64,000 nucleotides of DNA from Acetobacter orientalis (GTDB lineage Bacteria; Pseudomonadota; Alphaproteobacteria; Acetobacterales; Acetobacteraceae): the NCBI RefSeq assembly GCF_000963965.1, contig NZ_BAMX01000017.1, positions 62,001-126,000 of the forward strand, given 5' to 3'. Each line of letters begins with the position of its first letter. The first letter of the stretch is position 1. The notes under the pieces were generated by a model. That model was not told the DNA's origin, searched no databases, and worked only from the letters and a program-made list of their open reading frames with translations. Positions 17,613 to 26,259 of the stretch are shown here, one piece after another. The translations under genes were made by a program, and so were the position numbers.

Positions 17613-19217
17613 TTAAGCACGCCAGTTTTTACACCACTCACGCAAAGCTGCTCCAACCTGCGCCAACACAGGCTTAAACGACCGCTCTTGCGACCGAAAA
17701 ATGCGCATTGTTGGGTACCACGGTGTGCTTTCACCGTCATCGCCCCACCGCCAGCACGCATCCCACCGGCTTACCATCCACACAGGCCGCGCCAACCCAC
17801 CAGCAAGATGCGCAGTTGATGTATCAACCGAAATAATCAGATCAAGGTTTTCCATAATGGCTGCGGTATCAGCCATATCATGCACCTCACCCATCGGGTC
17901 AAAAATAGGCTGCCCCTGCCATGCGGCCAGCTCCTCGCGCGGCTTTCCTAGCTGCAAAGACACCAATGTCGCATCTATAGGCCCAAAGGCTTCTTCTATC
18001 TCTTTTAATTTTGTAGAGCGCCGTTGGTCAGCCAAATAATCCGCAACATTAGCACGACACTCGCCAGCCCAAATTAGCCCCACCCTCGGTCTGCGCGCAG
18101 GCAAAAGGGCACCAAATTTCTCGACCTCTCCTGGGTCAGCTTTTAAATACGGGCTAGCGACCAACAGGTCAGCAGCATTTTTAACACCAGCAAGCCCCGG
18201 CAGGTCGGGAATGGGCGAGCTATAATCAAATCCCTCAAGCGCAATCTCACCAAGTGTCGAGAAAAACGTGATACCCGGAAAAGAACGCTCAAATAAACGG
18301 ATTAACGCAGGCGGAACCGCCAACGCAACATCCGCCCCACGCTCGCGCAGCACAAGAGCAAAGCGGCAAAAATTGAGCGTATCGCCCATACCTTGCTCTT
18401 GGTAGCAAATAATTTTTTTGCCCGCCACATTCTGCCCGGGCATCAGGCGTGGCAAGTCTGCTATTTTTTTTGTTGCTGGCGTAATTTTCAGAGAGCGGCC
18501 TGCATATTCCACAAACCCTGTCGCGTACTGACCATTTTTCAGCGCAGTTGCGGCATGCCCAAATTTACTGGCTGCACAATTAGGGTCAAGCTCTAGCGCC
18601 TGTTTATAAACTGAAAGAGCCGTGTCGGAGTGGTTAAGGCGCTGCATTGCACACGCAATGTCGTTTAACAAAGTAGAGGTTGGCCCATCTTCAGTCAGCA
18701 CTGTATTGGCTATATCCAGCGCCTCTCTTGGGTAGCCACAATCAACCAAATGCACAATTAGATTACGGTTGGTTTCTTTTTTGTGCTCGGGAAATAATTT
18801 AAGCGTTTTTGCAAATTGCTCACATGCCGCATTCACATCGTCTTTTACAAGCAGGGCATCTGCCAGCATTAATTGTGCCGGGTAAATCTCTGGCCGCAGC
18901 AACACTGCCTTCCGAAGGAGGGTTACCACTATATCGTAACGTGTCGTCCGATGAAAGAGCAGGATCGCGGCTGCCATCGTCAGTACAAAATCATTGGGGT
19001 TGGCAGAAACGGTCTCAAGCACCAGCTTAATCCCTTCTATTTCCTGCCATTTATCAAAGAACGCCTCTCCCACTTTAGCCAAATTTTCTGGGGTTAGGTC
19101 TTGCTGTAATGCAGCACGCCACACAGCATAATTCATTGGCGCAAAAGCGTCTCCGTGCTCCTCTTGTGCGGCAATCAGGTCTGCTAAGCTTGTGCTTTTA
19201 ATCTCTACGCCCTGCAT
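17613..19217 (-). CDS. TPR-glycosyltransferase, FlmG-like (copy 1)
   Basis: 534 aa, cytosolic. The N-terminal two fifths are helical TPR-like repeats (for example NHSDTALSVYKQALELDPNCAASKFGHAATAL). A GT-B/GT9-like C-terminal domain follows: RPRVGLIWAGE, LVSLQLGKPREELAAW, and the nucleotide-sugar region MENLDLIISVDTSTAHLAGGLARPVWMVSRWDACWRWG. In Caulobacter, FlmG has this TPR plus glycosyltransferase layout and moves nonulosonic acid onto flagellin. The same role is inferred here. It is divergent from flhA. A paralogue lies at 45459, sharing the VDTSTAHLA and WDACWRW/YDQCWRW signatures. Confidence 0.8.
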   Translation of the reverse strand: MQGVEIKSTSLADLIAAQEEHGDAFAPMNYAVWRAALQQDLTPENLAKVGEAFFDKWQEIEGIKLVLETVSANPNDFVLTMAAAILLFHRTTRYDIVVTLLRKAVLLRPEIYPAQLMLADALLVKDDVNAACEQFAKTLKLFPEHKKETNRNLIVHLVDCGYPREALDIANTVLTEDGPTSTLLNDIACAMQRLNHSDTALSVYKQALELDPNCAASKFGHAATALKNGQYATGFVEYAGRSLKITPATKKIADLPRLMPGQNVAGKKIICYQEQGMGDTLNFCRFALVLRERGADVALAVPPALIRLFERSFPGITFFSTLGEIALEGFDYSSPIPDLPGLAGVKNAADLLVASPYLKADPGEVEKFGALLPARRPRVGLIWAGECRANVADYLADQRRSTKLKEIEEAFGPIDATLVSLQLGKPREELAAWQGQPIFDPMGEVHDMADTAAIMENLDLIISVDTSTAHLAGGLARPVWMVSRWDACWRWGDDGESTPWYPTMRIFRSQERSFKPVLAQVGAALREWCKNWRA

Positions 19218-19447
19218 TTTAACGTCTTCCTAACTTACCCCGGCTTCAAACCATTACCCGAGAGCATTGTACCTTTATCGCCAGCAATTACGCCTACACA
19301 CGCGCGAAACACGACTATGACCTTGCGCTTGCCAAATGATAACATTACTTTCGCGCCCAGCATACCAAGGTTGGCAGCAGAACCAACCTCTGCCGTTAGA
19401 AAAATTACTTCTCTTTAATAAAAGAGAGAGCACAGGAAACGCTTTTT

Positions 19448-21642
19448 TTGGACAACGCTGACGGCAAGACAGGTAACAAGACCACCGGTGGCACTTTAGC
19501 CAACCGCGTTGCTCTTGCACGACAGAAATTTGCTTCCACTTCGCGCAATTTAACTCTTTCTGCGTCTATGCTCCGCCAAGGTGGCTGGAAAGAACTCCCT
19601 TGGCGCACCCTCATACCCGGCACAGACATTGGGCTGGCCTTGGGGGTTGTGCTCCTGCTGTCTATTCTTATTATTCCGCTTCCCACATTTATTCTCGATA
19701 TTGGTCTCTCACTTTCTATTACCTCCTCCGTGCTTATTCTCATGGTGGCACTCTTTCTTGAGCGCCCGCTAGATTTTACGTCGTTTCCAACCCTGCTTTT
19801 GCTCACAACGCTTTTGCGTCTTTCGCTCGAAATTGCCACAACCCGTCTTATTTTAAGCCACGGGAGCGAGGGTACCTACGCCGCAGGGCATGTCGTTGCT
19901 GCCTTTGGTGGTTTCTTGATGGGAGGAGACGTCGTTATTGGCGGTATCGTCTTCTCCATTTTGCTTGTCGTCAATTTTATGGTCATCACCAAAGGGTCTG
20001 GCCGTATTGCCGAAGTTGCGGCTCGCTTCTTTCTCGACTCAATGCCCGGCAAACAAATGGCAATTGATGCCGACCTCTCATCCGGCGCTATTAATGACCG
20101 CATTGCCCGCAAAAAACGGAGCGAATTAGAAGAAGAAAGCGCCTTCTATGGCTCCATGGACGGTGCTGCAAAATTTGTCCGAGGCGATGCCATAGCAGGC
20201 ATTATTATTACCGCCATTAATATTGTTGGCGGCTTGGCTATTGGTGTTTTACGCCATGGCATGCCTATTAACGAAGCCGCCAGTACCTTTACCACCCTCA
20301 CTGTGGGTGATGGTCTGGTATCACAAATTCCCGCGCTTCTTGTCTCTACTGCTGCCGGTATTGTGGTAACCAAAGGCGGCACTGCTGGCTCGGCAGACGT
20401 AGCACTGGTACGTCAGCTTGGCGGCAACCCTAAACCCCTAGCTGTGGCCGCAGTACTCTCTGCCCTTTTTGCCATTATGCCGGGTTTGCCTGCTTTTCCG
20501 TTTCTCGCAATTTCAGCCGCCGCGGGTTTTGGAGCTTGGATACGCCACAAAACCCCAATTCAAGATAGCGATGGCGATATCACTGAAGCTCCTCCCAAAC
20601 CCGCAAGTGCTCCTATTTCTGACATTTTGCGCCTCGACCTGCTACGGCTCGAACTCGGCTTTGGCCTGCTTTCTCTCACCAGTGAGGACAACCCACAACT
20701 CGCTGAGCAAATCAAAGCACTCAGGCGGAATGTTGCTACAGAAATGGGCTTTATCACGCCACCAGTCCGTATTCAGGACAATATTCACCTTCCGTCTGAA
20801 ACCTACGTTATTAAAATTAAAGAAATTGAGATTGGCTCCGGTCAGGTAAAACCGGGCAAACTACTTGCCATGAGCCCCTCTGGCGGTGCCCCTGCATTGC
20901 AAGGTGATGCCACAACAGAGCCAGCCTTTGGCCTACCCGCTGTCTGGATAACTCCTGCACAGAAAAACCGGGCCACAGCACTCAAATGCACCGTGGTAGA
21001 CCCTGCAAGCGTCATTATTACGCATTTAAGCGAATGTATCCGCCAGAACCTACCAGATCTGCTGACTTACGTTGCCACGCAGTCACTGCTTGATGACCTA
21101 CCGCGTGAGCAACAGAAACTGGTTAACGACCTTATTCCCTCTCAGGTCTCGCTCATACTGTGCAGCGTGTACTGCAAGCCCTGCTCAGCGAGCGTGTTTC
21201 CATCAGAGACCTGCCAACCATTCTTGAAAGTATTCAGGAAGCGAACAGTCTGGGCCTTAAAGGCATACCCGCCATAACAGGGCATGTGCGGGTACGCTTG
21301 GCCCGCCAAATTTGTAATGCGCTTACCGGGCAAGATGGCAGCATTCCCATCATCACCCTGTCTTCAGAATGGGAGGCTGATTTTATTAAACATATAGTTG
21401 GCCCCGCAGAAGAGAAACGTCTTGCCATGCCCCCTTCAATGCTCAACAGTTTTGTGGGTAAACTGCGCGATACATTTAACGCGTTATCCAGCAATGGCGA
21501 AATTCCGGTCATTGTTGTGTCCACACCAGTACGGGATTCCATGCGCGCTATTGTAGAACGTGTTCGCCCTTCCATTTCGGTTCTGTCTCAATCTGAGATA
21601 TACCCACGCGCACGTATTAAAACCGTAGCGACAATCAGCTAA
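19448..21642 (+). pseudogene. flhA: FlhA, export-gate protein, split by a frameshift
   Basis: FlhA forms the ring of the flagellar export gate, with eight membrane helices and a large cytosolic domain. The first frame (19448 to a stop at 21277) starts with TTG after AGGAAA and encodes a normal N-terminal part: DIGLALGVVLLLSILIIPLPTF, the FHIPEP region (KGSGRIAEVAARFFLDSMPGKQMAIDADL), and most of the cytosolic domain through KLVNDLIPSQVSL. From about 21150 the matching continuation, TVQRVLQALLSERVSIRDLPTILE to VATIS at 21642, is in the -1 frame. One base seems to be missing within 21148-21160. There is no slippery heptamer or long homopolymer there, so a mutation or a sequence error is more likely than programmed shifting. 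Confidence 0.9.
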
Positions 21643-22472
21643 TGCAGGACAAGAGCCAGAACGGGAACCCTACTCCGATGCAAGATATGCCACACGACCT
21701 TACGGCTTCATCGGCACCTCAAGAAACAGAGAGCGCTCCTGCTCATGGCATAGATCTTCCTGTTGCTCACCTAACAGTAGAAGACATTTTGCGCTGGCAC
21801 TCTGTCCCTTACCCTTTGATAGACGCTTTAGCTGGTGCATCTTTAGCAGAAGGTCTGGAGCAAGTTCTTAATTTTACTCCATTGCAAGATGCTGTTTCTG
21901 CACCTTTGGCTTTTGGCGGTGCCTCTGGTTCTGGCAAAACGTTAGTTTTAGCAAAACTTGCTGCGCAAAACGCCCTTAATGGCACCCCCCCCCTTATTAT
22001 AGCCTGTGACCATAACGCAGGCAGCTTGGCCAAACTCAGCGCGTTGGTGCAACCCTTTAACATTGAGGTTGTCGTAGCCAGAACGCCAGAAAACGTAGCA
22101 GCCGCCCTTAATGCACGCCCCGAAGGCCAACCCGTACTGTGTGACCTACCCGGCATTTGCGTTTATTCTGCGCTCAGCATGTCTAAAATGATGCAAATGG
22201 TCGATATATTAGGGGCTGACCTTTCTCTGGTGCTGCCCGCTGGGCTAGATGCTGAAGAATCAGCTGATATTGGTGAAATGTTTGCCGAATGCGGTGCCAC
22301 AACTATGGTGGCCAGCAAAATGGATCAAGCAGGTCGTGTTGGCGGCATTATTGCTGCAGCAGCATGCGGGCTAAGCCTAACCTACGGCAGCTGCTCGTCT
22401 AATATTGTGGGCGGGCTTGTCTCTCTTAACCCTACAGTGTTGGCACGGCGGTTACTGACCTTACCAACGTAA
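21642..22472 (+). CDS. flhF: Divergent FlhF-like SRP-type GTPase
   Basis: 276 aa, shorter than typical FlhF (over 380 aa): the basic N-terminal domain is missing or replaced by a short acidic stretch. P-loop GGASGSGKTLVLAKLA (residues about 91-106), DLPG at the G3 position and ASKMDQAGRVGG at G4 match SRP GTPases. The 'DTYRIGA' segment is altered to CDHNAGSLAKL. FlhF sets flagellar position and number; its usual partner FlhG was not seen. The ATG overlaps the flhA stop (TAATG). A run of nine C at 21985-21993 lies in the coding region. Confidence 0.75.
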   Translation: MQDKSQNGNPTPMQDMPHDLTASSAPQETESAPAHGIDLPVAHLTVEDILRWHSVPYPLIDALAGASLAEGLEQVLNFTPLQDAVSAPLAFGGASGSGKTLVLAKLAAQNALNGTPPLIIACDHNAGSLAKLSALVQPFNIEVVVARTPENVAAALNARPEGQPVLCDLPGICVYSALSMSKMMQMVDILGADLSLVLPAGLDAEESADIGEMFAECGATTMVASKMDQAGRVGGIIAAAACGLSLTYGSCSSNIVGGLVSLNPTVLARRLLTLPT

Positions 22473-22481
22473 CAACACGTT

Positions 22482-22847
22482 TTAAAAGAGCTCAACGTCT
22501 CCGGCTGCTTCTGTTTCAGAGCGAGCGGCCCCATTATGCAAAACCTGCACCACATGCCCAAGTGCAGCAGAGCCATAGAGCTCTTTCAGCGTTATTGTAC
22601 CCGCTGCGTTCAGTTGAGTATGGGCCGCTAAGTCTTTTAAAATACCACTCGCCGCCTGCACAGTTTGCGTTGCAATATCAAGCTTTTGCAGGCCTTGTAC
22701 ATCCACCTCTTGCGCTTTGCCGGGGTTGCTTATGCAAACAGAAACAACCTGCTGCGCCTCAGATAAATCAGCAAAAACCGTATCCAGCAAAGCGGCAACT
22801 CTTACAACCACATCCTGGACTGCTATCGTTTCATCGCTATGCTTCAT
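22482..22847 (-). CDS. Small helical protein ending the che operon, CheZ/CheT-like candidate
   Basis: 121 aa, predicted mostly helical, no signal or membrane segment. The helix VDVQGLQKLDIATQTVQAASGIL holds Asp57 and Gln61 as DxxxQ, preceded by a Gln-rich turn, reminiscent of the catalytic helix of CheZ (DxxxQ) and of small CheZ-like proteins at the ends of alphaproteobacterial che operons. The link is inference from motif, size and place. It is the last gene of the chemotaxis operon, only 9 bases from the convergent flhF end. No other CheY phosphatase (CheZ, CheC, CheX) was seen. Confidence 0.55.
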   Translation of the reverse strand: MKHSDETIAVQDVVVRVAALLDTVFADLSEAQQVVSVCISNPGKAQEVDVQGLQKLDIATQTVQAASGILKDLAAHTQLNAAGTITLKELYGSAALGHVVQVLHNGAARSETEAAGDVELF

Positions 22848-22873
22848 GTCATATTCTTTCCATTAAAGAGATC

Positions 22874-23401
22874 TTAAAATTTTACAGCGCCAGACACAGC
22901 AGAAATTGACTTTTCTGTTTCCAGAATATCCTTCATTTCAACATGGTCTGTTATAAAACTATGCTGCACACGCCCTGTCGCAGGCCAAAAACGAATACGC
23001 CGTGCAGACTGGCCCCCTAAGCTTTTTGCCACGCACGCAATACCTGCATCCGCAAGATACTGCATAACATAGCGGCTATTGGCCTCGCCTATTTGGTCAA
23101 GCAGCGGCACCACTGCACCACCCCCAAACACTTTGCAAACCAAATTTCTCTGCTGCCCACCGGCTTGTAAAACAGCCTTAACAAGGGCTGGCATAGCTTG
23201 CTCACCAAATTGCAAACCTGCGCCCTTTTTTGCCGTGCCAGACGGTAACAAAAAATGGTTCATGCCCCCTACACGGGCTATGGGGTCATAAAGGCACGCC
23301 GCAACACAAGACCCCAAGCCCGTTACCAGCACGGTCTGTGGGGCTGCCGTTACCACAACCTCACTTAGTAATACTGGCCTTATGTCAGACGGCTCAATCA
23401 C
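22874..23401 (-). CDS. cheD: CheD, receptor glutamine deamidase
   Basis: 175 aa. The catalytic cysteine motif GLGSCVAACLYDP (residues about 30-42) and the histidine in GGMNHFLLPSG are present, followed by the VFGGGAVVP motif. CheD deamidates glutamines in chemoreceptors. The start is GTG at 23401, overlapping the stop of the preceding cheY (GTGA). Confidence 0.95.
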   Translation of the reverse strand: MIEPSDIRPVLLSEVVVTAAPQTVLVTGLGSCVAACLYDPIARVGGMNHFLLPSGTAKKGAGLQFGEQAMPALVKAVLQAGGQQRNLVCKVFGGGAVVPLLDQIGEANSRYVMQYLADAGIACVAKSLGGQSARRIRFWPATGRVQHSFITDHVEMKDILETEKSISAVSGAVKF

Positions 23402-23787
23402 TTGATAGGGCCAAAAACCTTTTCAAGCACCTCTCTCAATTTGGCAACAGTATAAGGTTTGGCCAGAAAATTATTAACGCCAGACTTAATCGCTTCCTGT
23501 ACCAAATCTTTGCTGGCTTCACTTGTTAAAATAATAAACGCAACTTTCTGCGTTGCAGCGTTAGCGCGCACTGCCTTTAAAAGCTGCAAGCCGTCCATTT
23601 CTGGCATGTTAAAGTCTGAAATAACCAAATGCGTCGGGTTCTGTGCCAAATATTGCAGGGCTTCTTTACCGTCTTTACGCTGGGCAACATTAACAAACCC
23701 AATTTCAGCCATACTGTTTGCCAAAATCTGCCGGATAGAAGACTGGTCATCAACAATAAGAGCCCTAATCTGAGAGGCTGCGGGCAT
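23398..23787 (-). CDS. cheY: CheY response regulator (second copy)
   Basis: 129 aa single receiver domain with acidic pair Asp13-Asp14, phospho-acceptor Asp58 in VISDFNMPEMDG and the lysine of FLAKPY. It either signals to FliM or acts as a phosphate sink for the other CheY encoded at 28603. It lies 86 bases downstream of cheB and overlaps cheD. Confidence 0.93.
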   Translation of the reverse strand: MPAASQIRALIVDDQSSIRQILANSMAEIGFVNVAQRKDGKEALQYLAQNPTHLVISDFNMPEMDGLQLLKAVRANAATQKVAFIILTSEASKDLVQEAIKSGVNNFLAKPYTVAKLREVLEKVFGPIK

Positions 23788-23873
23788 GGTCTTTCTTCTC
23801 TTTCCCTATGTGGCCCGTAGGGGCCAAGTCAAAACGCTTTTAAACGACAACCGGCTTTTCTGTTAAGCCGCAG

Positions 23874-24905
23874 TTATTTCTTGCAGGCAGACAAAGCGGC
23901 TCGGCTTATCTGGTTAAGTGGTACAATTTGGCAGGCAGCCCCAATTTCGGCTGCTACGCGCGGCATACCGTAAACAACCGAGCTATCATGGTCTTGCGCA
24001 ATGGTCATAGCGCCAGCCTGCCGCATAGCCAACAAGCCTTTGGCACCATCTTGGCCCATGCCAGTTAACAAAATACCCAAAGCATTAGGCCCCACTTGGG
24101 CTGCAACTGAGTCAAACAACACATCAACAGAAGGCGAATGCCCATTGACCGGTGGTGCTTTTACCAAGCGGGTGCGCAACCCATCAGCATAACGCTCAAC
24201 AACAGTATGCTGCTCCCCTCCGGCGGCAATACGCACCATACCGGGGGCCAACCTCTCACCATTTTCAGATTCCGCAACCGAAAGTGCGCTAAGCGTGTGG
24301 TCAAGCCTTTTCGCAAAACTCGCGGTAAAGAGCTTGGGCATATGTTGGCATATAACAATAGGCGGCCCACCCGCCGGAAAACCAGAAAGAACTTTTTCTA
24401 TTGCCTCTACCCCACCCGTAGAAGCACCAATAGCAACCAGAGCAAAGTCGTTACCCCATGCAGAAGGCGGGTGTGGCGCGGCCGTACAGTGCGCCTGTGC
24501 ACGGCTAGGGCGTGACTGTGCGGCCTGCTTTACCAGCCGTGCCAGCCCAGCAAAGGCCTCTCCGCCAAAGCTGCATTCTGGTTTGGGAAAACAGTCAAAA
24601 GCCCCCATCTGCAAAGCAGCAATCGCAGTTTCTGCCCCTTTAGTGGTTAAGCTAGAAACCATAACAACCGGTATGGGCCGCAGGCGCATAATTTTATCAA
24701 GAAATTGCAACCCGTTCATACACGGCATTTCAACATCAAGGGTAATAACATCAGGCTGGTCGCGTATAATCAGGTCACGCGCTTCAATCGGGTTTGCGGC
24801 TTCTGCACACACCACAAGCCCCGGCTCTTTCTCAAGCGTGCGCCGAATAAGAGCGCGCATGGTACGAGAGTCATCAACAATTAAAACTTTAACCGGGCGC
24901 TCCAT
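23874..24905 (-). CDS. cheB: CheB, receptor methylesterase
   Basis: 343 aa. N-terminal receiver with Asp11-Asp12 and Asp57 in TLDVEMPCMNG, then the esterase domain with Ser in IGASTGGVEA, His in CQHMPKLFT and Asp in LTGMGQDGAKG (the catalytic triad). It removes methyl groups from chemoreceptors for adaptation. It lies 3 bases downstream of cheR. Confidence 0.96.
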   Translation of the reverse strand: MERPVKVLIVDDSRTMRALIRRTLEKEPGLVVCAEAANPIEARDLIIRDQPDVITLDVEMPCMNGLQFLDKIMRLRPIPVVMVSSLTTKGAETAIAALQMGAFDCFPKPECSFGGEAFAGLARLVKQAAQSRPSRAQAHCTAAPHPPSAWGNDFALVAIGASTGGVEAIEKVLSGFPAGGPPIVICQHMPKLFTASFAKRLDHTLSALSVAESENGERLAPGMVRIAAGGEQHTVVERYADGLRTRLVKAPPVNGHSPSVDVLFDSVAAQVGPNALGILLTGMGQDGAKGLLAMRQAGAMTIAQDHDSSVVYGMPRVAAEIGAACQIVPLNQISRAALSACKK

Positions 24906-24908
24906 CCC

Positions 24909-25751
24909 TTAATGCCTTTTTTCGTAAATTGTGGGCAGTACTTGCTCCAAACCGCATTGCCGCGCACACGCTATTTTTTCTGAATGGCCAATATATAAAA
25001 AGCCGCCATATTCCAGCTTATCTGCCAACCTCTGCCACAACCTGTTCCGGGTTTGCTCGTCAAAATAGATCACAACGTTACGGCAAAAAATAGCATCAAA
25101 CAGGCCCCGCATTGGCCACTCAGCATTCAAATTGAGCACCTTAAAGACGGGTAGCCGTGTAATAGGCCCGGCAAACTGCACAGAAGCAGCACCTTCAGTG
25201 CGCATAAACCGGGCTTTTTGCGCTGCAGAAATAGCCGATGTTTCTTCGTCTGGGTAAACACCTGCACGGGCTTGCGCCACCACCTGAGAGTTTATGTCTG
25301 TTGCCAGAATACGCACATCATGCTGCGGTGCCTCAGGAAAAACAGAGAGCACAGACATAGCAATGCTCCAAGGTTCCTGCCCGGTTGAGCACGCAGCCGA
25401 CCATATACGCCCCCGCCTGCCCTGCCTTACACCCTCAGCAAGGCGTGGCAGCACCTCCTCTTCCAGGTGCACAAAATGTTTTCGTTCTCTAAAAAAGCCT
25501 GTCACGTTGGTTGTAAGCGCGCATATCATTTCATCCATTGCAACAAGCCCAGCCGGGCTTTGCACAAAATCCAGATAAGCAGAAAACGACACTAAGCCAC
25601 TCTCACGCACCAAACGTGAAAGACGTGAAAAAACAAGCGTACTGCGTGATTCCGGAAAATAAATTCCAGCTTTTTCATGCGCTATCCGTCTTACAACTTC
25701 AAAATCAGCCGTCGTAAAGTTTTCTTCTAGCAGTGCATCTGTCGCGCTCAT
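24909..25751 (-). CDS. cheR: CheR, receptor methyltransferase
   Basis: 280 aa. The N-terminal helical domain is followed by the SAM-binding region IWSAACSTGQEPWSIAM and the FDAIFCRNVVIYFDEQTR block, then GGFLYIGHSEK. It methylates receptor glutamates. The ATG overlaps the cheW stop codon (ATGA). Confidence 0.96.
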   Translation of the reverse strand: MSATDALLEENFTTADFEVVRRIAHEKAGIYFPESRSTLVFSRLSRLVRESGLVSFSAYLDFVQSPAGLVAMDEMICALTTNVTGFFRERKHFVHLEEEVLPRLAEGVRQGRRGRIWSAACSTGQEPWSIAMSVLSVFPEAPQHDVRILATDINSQVVAQARAGVYPDEETSAISAAQKARFMRTEGAASVQFAGPITRLPVFKVLNLNAEWPMRGLFDAIFCRNVVIYFDEQTRNRLWQRLADKLEYGGFLYIGHSEKIACARQCGLEQVLPTIYEKRH

Positions 25752-26209
25752 TCTGCTTGCATGCCGTTAATGAGTTCGTGCGCAATAACGTCTAGCTTCA
25801 AAACGCCAATCATGCGCTCACCAATCATGACAAGGCCGCTCAGGCTATGGCCTTTTTCAGCAACAACCTGAATATCACTGGGTTTAATGTCTGCCATATC
25901 AATAACCCTATCAACCAGCAGGCCGCATACGGTACCGTCACTGGCTTCAATAATAACCACAACACGCCGCGGGTTTTCTGGCTCTGGGGCTACATTAAGG
26001 TAAGTCGCAAGGTTAATAACGGTCAGAATAATACCGCGTAAATTAATGGCACCACACACATAAGGGGGCGCAAATGGCAGGGGGGTTGTTTTCTCCAAGC
26101 CCCTAATTTCACGTACACTTAAAATAGGAATGCAATATTCCTGCTCACCTACGGCAAAAACAATCATTTTTACCAGTTGAGTCTCACCTGTATTCACGTC
26201 TTTATCCAT
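25748..26209 (-). CDS. cheW: CheW, receptor-kinase coupling protein
   Basis: 153 aa with the CheW beta-barrel pattern: VFAVGEQEYCIPILSVREIRG, YVCGAINLRGIILTVINL and VCGLLVDRVIDM. It bridges chemoreceptors and CheA. It lies 50 bases downstream of cheA and overlaps cheR. Confidence 0.96.
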   Translation of the reverse strand: MDKDVNTGETQLVKMIVFAVGEQEYCIPILSVREIRGLEKTTPLPFAPPYVCGAINLRGIILTVINLATYLNVAPEPENPRRVVVIIEASDGTVCGLLVDRVIDMADIKPSDIQVVAEKGHSLSGLVMIGERMIGVLKLDVIAHELINGMQAE

Positions 26210-26259
26210 GCTGCAACTGGCCTGTCTGGTTTGTTTTTTGAATGCGTGTTGTGCGTAAG

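Noticed and set aside
21120-21200. Programmed ribosomal frameshift in flhA
   Set aside because: No slippery heptamer or strong downstream structure was found at the junction; mutation or sequence error fits better.
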